Shown: positions 33,389-37,817 of the stretch, piece by piece
How positions within the stretch are numbered: the stretch's first letter is position 1
Layout of the letters: each line of letters starts with the position of its first letter
Origin: an uncultured Alphaproteobacteria bacterium
Lineage (GTDB): Bacteria > Pseudomonadota > Alphaproteobacteria > RF32 > CAG-239
Assembly: GCA_944393215.1 (NCBI GenBank)
Contig: CALXZL010000011.1
Coordinates: forward strand, 1 to 37,817
Direction of reading: 5' to 3'
DNA length: 37,817 nt
Position numbers and translations under genes: made by a program
The notes under the pieces: model-generated
What the model saw: the letters and a program-made list of their open reading frames with translations, nothing else
Databases searched by the model: none
Told to the model about the DNA's origin: nothing

Positions 33389-35569
33389 TTACATAAAATT
33401 ATACGGATCAATATCGACCTCAACTCTTACGGATGACGGGATATTTACCCTGCTCAACCACTGTTTTAACACTTCTTGTATTTTGATTATTTTTGTTGTT
33501 TTCAATAACAATCTATAACGATATTTTCCTCTTAATTTGTATATTGGTGCTTGTGCCGGCCCTAAAACCGAAATCGAATCCGTCTGCGGCGCAATGCTTC
33601 CCAACTGGTTTGCCGTACGCTCAGTTTGTTCTTGATTTTCTCCGCTTACGATTAATGCTGCCAAGCGTCCGTACGGCGGTAATTTCAGCATCTTTCGCGT
33701 TTGCTTTTCCAACTTCAAAAATTCTTCTCTGTTTCCGCTCAACAGGGCTTTCAAAACCGCATTTTCAGGATACAAAGTTTGCAAATAAACAACGCCTTTT
33801 TTCTCTCCTCTGCCGGCTCGTCCCGATACTTGTGACAATAATTGATATGTTTGCTCCGTTGCCCTCAAATCGCTGCCCATTAAACCCAAATCGGCATCAA
33901 CAATTCCGACCAAAGTCAGACAAGGAAAGTGGTGTCCTTTGGCTAAGATTTGCGTTCCGATTAAAATATCAACCTCGCCTTTTTCCATTTCTTGAATCAC
34001 TTCGGAAACATCTGCCAAAGTTGATGTGATATCACTTGAAATCACGCGAATCCTGGCATCAGGAAAACGAGCTTTAACCTCTTCCGCAACACGTTCCACA
34101 CCCGGACCGCAAGCCGTTAATCCGCTTTCCGAACCGCACTCCGGACATGTTTCGGGAATAGGAATCGCATATCCGCAATGGTGGCAAACCAAATTTTTGG
34201 TATTTTTATGTTCGGTCAACCAAGCCGTGCAATGCGGACACTGAATCCGATGCCCGCAATCGCGACAGATAATCAGCGGGGCATAGCCTCTTCTGTTCAA
34301 AAACAGCATCGACTGTTCGCCCTTTTCCAAATTGCTTTTCAAGGCTTCCACCAAGCTCGGCGCCAACCAAGATGTTCCCCACGCGCCTTTTTGCGGTTTG
34401 TCTTTTTTTAAATCTATAATTTCAATTTTCGGCAATTCGGCAGCGGCATAACGGCTGGTTAATTTTACAACCTCATATTTGCCTTCATCAACATTATTCA
34501 AGGTTTCCAAATCCGGTGTTGCCGTTGCCAAAATAAGCGGGAAGGCTTCCATTTTGGCTCTGACAACTGCCATATCGCGTCCTTGATAATTGACGCCGTC
34601 TTCTTGTTTGTAAGAATGGTCATGGCTTTCGTCCACCACAATCAGACCTAAATTTTTATAAGGCAAAAACAATGCCGAGCGCGCCCCGACAATCACTTTA
34701 GCTCTGCCTTCGGCGATTGCCACCCAGTTATCGGTTCTTTCCTTATTACCCAAACCCGAATGCCAGCAAGCCGGTTTGACGCCGAATCTTCGCTCGAATC
34801 TTCCTAACCATTGGCTGGTCAAAGCAATTTCGGGTACTGTTACCAAAACTTGCTTACCTTTGCTCAAAGCCTCTGCCACAGCTTCAAAATATACTTCCGT
34901 CTTTCCTGAACCGGTTACGCCGTCTAATAATGTTACCGAAAAACCTTCACCAACCTTGGCAACTAACTGTTCTGCCGCAGCTTTTTGCTCCTCCGTTAAA
35001 TCTACTTTACGAAACTCACCTTGAGGTTCGGCAAATTCTTTTTTCTTTTCCACCTCAATTGGTTTTAACACACCGGCGTCTATCATGGTTTTTATCACGC
35101 TTTGCCCAACGCCTGCGCCTTTGGCAATCTCGGCTCTGGAATATGGATAATGTTTCAATAAATCTATCACCCGCCAACGCGCATCAGAATTTTTGAGCTT
35201 TGCTTCTGCCAAAGTTTTGCCCGACAACGTATAGAGCACGTTCATTTTCGGATCTTCAAACGCACCTTTGGAACTCAAAACCATTTTTAAGCATAAGCCT
35301 AAAAATGCCATGTTATAAGTGGCAACAAAGCTCACAAATTTTCTTAAAGCATCAGATAAAGGCGGAAGTCTTAAAACCTCAATAATCGGTTTGATTTTGC
35401 TCTCCGGAATATCTGCCGATTTGCCAATTTTCCAAACCACGCCGACTTGTTGTTCCCTGCCCCACGGTACTCTTACGATTGAGCCTAAAACCACATTATC
35501 GCTTTCAACCTTATAGTCAAAAACGTCATTAAAAGGCAGTGGTAACAATACGCCGACAATCTCAGACAA
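33389..35569 (-). CDS. priA: Primosomal protein PriA (replication restart helicase)
   Basis: This is a 3'-5' helicase that reloads the replisome at stalled forks. The DNA-binding N-terminus begins VGVLLPLPFNDVFDYKV, followed by Walker A GVTGSGKT, motif II VVDESHDHSYKQ and paired zinc-binding cysteine clusters (CRDCGHRIQCPHC; CHHCGYAIPIPETCPECGS) inserted in the helicase core. I placed the start at the TTG at 35569 (726 residues): the sequence from there matches where PriA normally begins, and TTAAGGAAAA precedes it. The longer frame from another TTG at 35608 adds 13 residues without support. The gene is divergent from xerC and followed by atpH, an alphaproteobacterial neighbourhood. Confidence 0.95.
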   Translation of the reverse strand: MSEIVGVLLPLPFNDVFDYKVESDNVVLGSIVRVPWGREQQVGVVWKIGKSADIPESKIKPIIEVLRLPPLSDALRKFVSFVATYNMAFLGLCLKMVLSSKGAFEDPKMNVLYTLSGKTLAEAKLKNSDARWRVIDLLKHYPYSRAEIAKGAGVGQSVIKTMIDAGVLKPIEVEKKKEFAEPQGEFRKVDLTEEQKAAAEQLVAKVGEGFSVTLLDGVTGSGKTEVYFEAVAEALSKGKQVLVTVPEIALTSQWLGRFERRFGVKPACWHSGLGNKERTDNWVAIAEGRAKVIVGARSALFLPYKNLGLIVVDESHDHSYKQEDGVNYQGRDMAVVRAKMEAFPLILATATPDLETLNNVDEGKYEVVKLTSRYAAAELPKIEIIDLKKDKPQKGAWGTSWLAPSLVEALKSNLEKGEQSMLFLNRRGYAPLIICRDCGHRIQCPHCTAWLTEHKNTKNLVCHHCGYAIPIPETCPECGSESGLTACGPGVERVAEEVKARFPDARIRVISSDITSTLADVSEVIQEMEKGEVDILIGTQILAKGHHFPCLTLVGIVDADLGLMGSDLRATEQTYQLLSQVSGRAGRGEKKGVVYLQTLYPENAVLKALLSGNREEFLKLEKQTRKMLKLPPYGRLAALIVSGENQEQTERTANQLGSIAPQTDSISVLGPAQAPIYKLRGKYRYRLLLKTTKIIKIQEVLKQWLSRVNIPSSVRVEVDIDPYNFM

Positions 35570-35690
35570 AATCTTTTTCCTTAATTCTTTTACTCTTAAT
35601 ATTATCAATCTGCTTTGACTTATACAAATCTGTTTATATTTTACGCACAGAAAAACTTTTTCTTAATCTATTGCTTGTATAATTCATCTT

Positions 35691-36650
35691 ATGAAACAGG
35701 AAATTAGATATAATGTTGATGCCGATTTGGAACCAATTATTCAAGATTGGCTTGATTGGCTCACCGATGAACGCAAATATTCGCCTCACACACTCGACGG
35801 ATATGCTCGTGATTTGGCTGATTTTACCACCTCTTTTGATAAGCCACTCACCCTCAAACAACTTGAAAAAATGGATGTGCGTGCTTTTCGCAATTATATT
35901 TCTGCTAAAGCCGCTCACGGGTTGGAAAAATCTTCCCTCGCCCGACATATCTCTACGCTTCGCAATTTTTTCAAATTCTTGAATGCACGCAAAATTATCA
36001 AAAATACCGCGATTTCGGTCATCTCCTCGCCACGGCGCAATAAGGTCTTGCCCAAAGCTCTCGATGTGAACCAGACTTTTGATGTGTTGGAAGAAAGCAA
36101 AAATTTTGCCACCAACGCTTGGCAAGGGCTTCGCGATGCCGCCATTTTCACCCTTCTTTACGGGTGCGGTTTGCGTATCTCGGAAGCTCTTAACCTCAAC
36201 GTCGGTGATATTGACAGCAATGATTTCGTACGCATCCGGGGTAAAGGTAATAAAGAAAGAATCGTGCCCGTGCTACCTCAAATCAAAGATGCCATTAATG
36301 CTTATATCAATGAATGCCCCTATCATTTGAAAAACGGTGAACCGCTTTTTTTGGGCGCCAGGGGTGAGCGCCTCTCTCCGCGGATTGTTCAACGGCAGTT
36401 GCAAAAAATTCGCGCGGGGCTCGGACTTTCCAACAACTTAACTCCTCATGCGCTGCGACATTCTTTTGCAACCCACCTCTTGGCGGAAGGAACCGACCTG
36501 CGCTCTATTCAAGAGCTGCTTGGCCATGCTTCCCTCTCGACAACTCAGCGATATACTGATGTTAATATCGAAACCCTTAAAAAAGAATACTCCAAGCTCG
36601 AACACAGCGTGTTCGACAAGCTGAGCCAGCTTCAAACACGGCGTGTTTGA
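35691..36650 (+). CDS. xerC: Tyrosine recombinase XerC-like
   Basis: The 319-residue site-specific recombinase resolves chromosome dimers at dif. The N-terminal SAM-like core-binding domain covers about 12-105. The catalytic set is complete: R162 (GLRISEAL), K185 (RGKGNKER), H253 and R256 (HALRHSFATH), H279 (LGHASLSTTQ) and Y288 (RYTDV). The call of XerC over XerD rests on the location beside priA and overall appearance; certainty on the paralogue is moderate. The last 15 or so codons fall in palindromic repeat sequence that also occurs in the intergenic region downstream, so the C-terminal tail may be repeat-derived. No good ribosome-binding site precedes the ATG. Confidence 0.9.
   Translation: MKQEIRYNVDADLEPIIQDWLDWLTDERKYSPHTLDGYARDLADFTTSFDKPLTLKQLEKMDVRAFRNYISAKAAHGLEKSSLARHISTLRNFFKFLNARKIIKNTAISVISSPRRNKVLPKALDVNQTFDVLEESKNFATNAWQGLRDAAIFTLLYGCGLRISEALNLNVGDIDSNDFVRIRGKGNKERIVPVLPQIKDAINAYINECPYHLKNGEPLFLGARGERLSPRIVQRQLQKIRAGLGLSNNLTPHALRHSFATHLLAEGTDLRSIQELLGHASLSTTQRYTDVNIETLKKEYSKLEHSVFDKLSQLQTRRV
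36599..36648. repeat. Palindromic repeats inside the xerC 3' end
   Basis: CGAACACAGCGTGTTCGA at 36599-36616 matches CGAACGCAGCGCGTTCGA at 36956-36973 in the downstream intergenic region in 16 of 18 positions. Both form a 7-bp hairpin with an AGC loop. A second related hairpin, AAACACGGCGTGTTT, lies at 36634-36648. The first encodes xerC residues about 303-309, beyond the catalytic tyrosine. Confidence 0.6.
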
Positions 36651-36804
36651 CGGCAAAAGTTTGACTGCCTTGCTGTCCATACCTTGTGGACTGCGATGCG
36701 CTCTTCGTTCATGGCGGAGCTTTGGTGCCTCGTTCCGGCAAAAAAGCGGAGCTTTCGTGCCTCGCTCATTCGTCATTGTCATCCCGAACACACCATCCGC
36801 ACTG

Positions 36805-36921
36805 TCACCCTGAACTTGTTTCAGAGTCTTTTTTTTATTTCTTATTATCGCCTATCGATAGTCGATAATATAAGTAATATCAATATATTACATATGAGAT
36901 TCCGAAACAAGTTCGGGATGA
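36805..36921. repeat. Inverted-repeat (MITE/REP-like) element
   Basis: A left arm at 36805-36828 and a right arm at 36898-36921 are inverted copies matching in 20 of 24 positions. All four differences are transitions compatible with G-U pairing in RNA. The core CGAACTTGTTTCGG-type sequence resembles repeats common in alphaproteobacterial genomes. Between the arms lies a 28-base near-palindrome (36843-36870) built on CTATCGATAG. A broken copy of the arm, GTCATCCCGAAC, occurs at about 36777-36788. There is no transposase gene. Confidence 0.65.
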
Positions 36922-37069
36922 TCTCAATGAGGTCTTTTTTTTGGCTGCCGCCGGCCGAACGCAGCGCGTTCGATCGCATCGGTTTGATTGCCGTGCAGAC
37001 AGTGCCTTGTGGACTGCGATGCGCTCTCTGTTCTGGGCGGAGCGAATGTGCCTCGCTCTCAAAAAATAT

Positions 37070-37098
37070 TTGCTTTTTTGTTTTTATCTCATTACAAT
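37070..37098 (+). promoter_or_regulatory. Sigma-70 promoter of the candidate ncRNA
   Basis: TTGCTT (-35) and TACAAT (-10) are exactly 17 bases apart, predicting initiation near 37105. No ribosome-binding site or open reading frame begins downstream before the terminator at 37234. Confidence 0.6.
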
Positions 37099-37104
37099 CC
37101 TTCT

Positions 37105-37268
37105 CGCAGGTTAGAGATAGCCTGTGGTGTCTGAAAAACATCTTGGTAACAAATCCACCTATGGTGGAGTGCCTGATATAAGCCTTTTATAGGTCGAATA
37201 AGGGTGACTGCGTTACTACAGTTTTTCAGCTCCACCGCCGATGTTTTTTAACATTCGGCGGTATTTTT
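37105..37268 (+). ncRNA. Candidate structured small RNA (about 165 nt), unassigned
   Basis: A promoter precedes this stretch and a strong terminator ends it. In between, complementary segments nest as expected of a folded RNA: a 5' hairpin CAGG/CCTG (37107-37124), a long-range stem CTGAAAAAC (37131-37139) with GTTTTTCAG (37221-37229), an inner GTAAC/GTTAC pair, a hairpin TCCACC-TAT-GGTGGA, and a further hairpin around CCTGATATAAGCCTTTTATAGG. No protein-coding frame is supported. Size and the rod-like long-range pairing are compatible with 6S RNA, but I do not see enough conserved sequence to name it. It lies between xerC and a small HTH gene, next to dispersed repeats but with unique sequence. 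Confidence 0.55.
37234..37267 (+). terminator. Terminator of the candidate ncRNA
   Basis: ACCGCCGATGTT pairs with AACATTCGGCGGT (a single bulged base) and is followed by ATTTTT. The stem is GC-rich at the base, making it one of the strongest terminators in the window. Confidence 0.85.
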
Positions 37269-37397
37269 CAAACTGGAGCCAGTTTGACCGCATTAGTTAG
37301 ACTGCCTATCTTGCGGTGCCTCTTGACCGCGATGCTCTCTTCGTTCTTGGCGGAAAAAACACGGCTCGAACAAAAAAAACTGAAAAGGAGTTGAAAT

Positions 37398-37640
37398 ATG
37401 TTAGATAAAAAACAAGCCAAACAAAATTTGAGACAAACCAGACTTAACCTTGCCGAGCAAATCATTGCCCTTCGGCGCGCCAACCATATGCGCGTTGCGG
37501 AGCTTTCCGCTCAGTCCGACGTGCCGTCAATCTATATTGAAAAACTGGAACTTGGTCTTGCCGAACTCAATATCGGCTATCTCAACCAAATCGCTCGAAC
37601 ATTTCATCAAAAAATTTCCATTGACTTGGAAAATCTATAA
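37398..37640 (+). CDS. Small XRE-like helix-turn-helix protein
   Basis: The product is 80 residues. Residues about 18-75 fit an XRE/Cro-type helix-turn-helix (ALRRANHMRVAELSAQSDV, then IYIEKLELGLAELNIGYLN). The second helix, the turn and the conserved E-x-G-like position before a leucine-rich helix are all present. There is no effector domain. A strong AAAAGGAG ribosome-binding site precedes the ATG and a terminator follows. It could be a stand-alone regulator or a decayed antitoxin, but no toxin partner lies next to it. The 130 bases between the ncRNA terminator and this gene contain a diverged repeat copy; its promoter is not obvious. Confidence 0.8.
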   Translation: MLDKKQAKQNLRQTRLNLAEQIIALRRANHMRVAELSAQSDVPSIYIEKLELGLAELNIGYLNQIARTFHQKISIDLENL

Positions 37641-37649
37641 TAATTGCAA

Positions 37650-37685
37650 AAAAAATACCGACGCCTTGCGCCGGTATTTTTCTAT
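37650..37685. terminator. Bidirectional terminator between the HTH gene and rpmG
   Basis: AAAATACCG-a-CGC pairs with GCG-c-CGGTATTTT across a CTT loop, with one mismatch, flanked by A residues on the left and T residues on the right. It lies between convergent genes and can serve both. Confidence 0.85.
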
Positions 37686-37706
37686 ACTTAAAAAGCCTTA
37701 AAGAAA

Positions 37707-37817
37707 TTACTTCAATTTCTTTTCTACGAACTCTTCATGCTTTCTTGACTTCTTGTCATATTTTTTCAAAGTCAATTTTTCCGGATGAGTTCTCGGATTC
37801 TTTTCAGCAAGAAAAAA
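37707..37817 (-). CDS. rpmG: 50S ribosomal protein bL33, C-terminal part (partial)
   Basis: The minus strand is open from the window edge to a TAA at 37709-37707. It encodes 36 residues starting FFLAEKNPRTHPEKL and ending with HEEFVEKKLK. This matches the C-terminal two-thirds of bL33, where a G-F-F/Y strand is followed by KNPRT, EKL, a basic KYD and a terminal K-rich helix. The start codon lies beyond the window, so the N-terminus (about 18 residues) is missing. No zinc-binding cysteines are visible in this part, suggesting the cysteine-free form. Confidence 0.9.
   Translation of the reverse strand, partial: FFLAEKNPRTHPEKLTLKKYDKKSRKHEEFVEKKLK

Larger units (their letters stand above)
36657..37354 (+). 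repeat. Three dispersed direct-repeat copies
   Basis: The gene-free region holds related units at about 36657-36745, 36980-37060 and 37281-37354. The first two share an identical 23-base block (starting CCTTGTGGACTGCGATGCGC) at 36682-36704 and 37005-37027. All three contain a GTTTGA-type opening and a TTC..GGCGGA segment; the third is the most diverged. A short tandem unit, GCGGAGCTTT-GTGCCTCG, also occurs twice within 36714-36770. These units look like a noncoding repeat family. Reading frames across them are spurious. Confidence 0.65.

Noticed and set aside
36438-36791. 117-aa minus-strand reading frame overlapping xerC
   Set aside because: Antisense to the catalytic region of xerC and to repeats; no independent coding signal.
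36684-37181. 165-aa plus-strand reading frame downstream of xerC
   Set aside because: It runs through dispersed repeats, an inverted-repeat element and the ncRNA promoter. Its translation is repeat-type sequence with no protein-like pattern or ribosome-binding site.
37105-37268. Naming the structured RNA as tmRNA, SRP RNA or RNase P RNA
   Set aside because: None of the conserved sequences of those RNAs (tmRNA ends, the SRP GGAAGGAAGCA-type tetraloop region, RNase P cores) is present; only 6S-like size and rod shape remain as a weak lead.
36657-37354. CRISPR array
   Set aside because: Repeats are long, diverged, unevenly spaced and only three in number; there are no regular spacers and no cas genes.

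Overview
The window is an AT-rich (estimated roughly 40% GC), gene-dense stretch of bacterial chromosome. Three layouts point to an alphaproteobacterium: DUF177-rpmF-plsX-fabH-ihfA-MerR with a bamE/omlA lipoprotein gene running the other way, an F1-ATPase operon atpHAGDC with no atpBEF beside it, and priA next to atpH. The low GC, the many unfamiliar small genes and the aldehyde/oxygen-stress style accessory cluster would suit an uncultured host- or gut-associated alphaproteobacterium, but that lineage guess is inference.

Layout. 1-1.3 kb: tRNA-Pro(GGG), an inverted T-arm-like tRNA remnant, a small orphan ORF and a truncated, very AT-rich acyltransferase-3 gene; this resembles an eroded insertion next to a tRNA. 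1.3-5.6 kb (minus): two half-size ABC exporters translated with an overlap, followed by two tightly coupled unknown genes. 5.7-8.5 kb: a GltD/PreT-like Fe-S flavoprotein and a 511-residue orphan ending in a coiled coil. 8.6-14.6 kb: a divergent locus built around a MerR regulator. On the minus strand lie Fe-dependent alcohol dehydrogenase, periplasmic cupin, Fe-S flavodoxin-like protein and alpha/beta hydrolase. On the plus strand lie merR, a CoA-disulfide-reductase/rhodanese fusion and a family-6 type DNA glycosylase. The minus promoter has the MerR hallmark, a 19-bp spacer occupied by a 16-bp perfect palindrome.

14.6-19.4 kb: purine/cytidine deaminase, then the alphaproteobacterial lipid-initiation/nucleoid block (MerR-like, ihfA, fabH, plsX, rpmF, DUF177) and bamE. 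19.4-25.8 kb: TerB-like gene and mfd (minus) facing away from recG (plus) over interleaved promoters. 25.8-28.2 kb: two unknown genes and a glycerol-1-phosphate-dehydrogenase-like gene. 28.3-33.3 kb: atpHAGDC (minus). 33.4-36.65 kb: priA (TTG start) and divergent xerC.

36.6-37.4 kb: a gene-free stretch of about 750 bases with dispersed palindromic and direct repeats, some reaching into the end of xerC. It also holds a strong candidate for a small structured RNA of about 165 nt with its own promoter and terminator. The window closes with a small HTH gene and, cut by the window edge, the 3' end of rpmG (ribosomal protein bL33).
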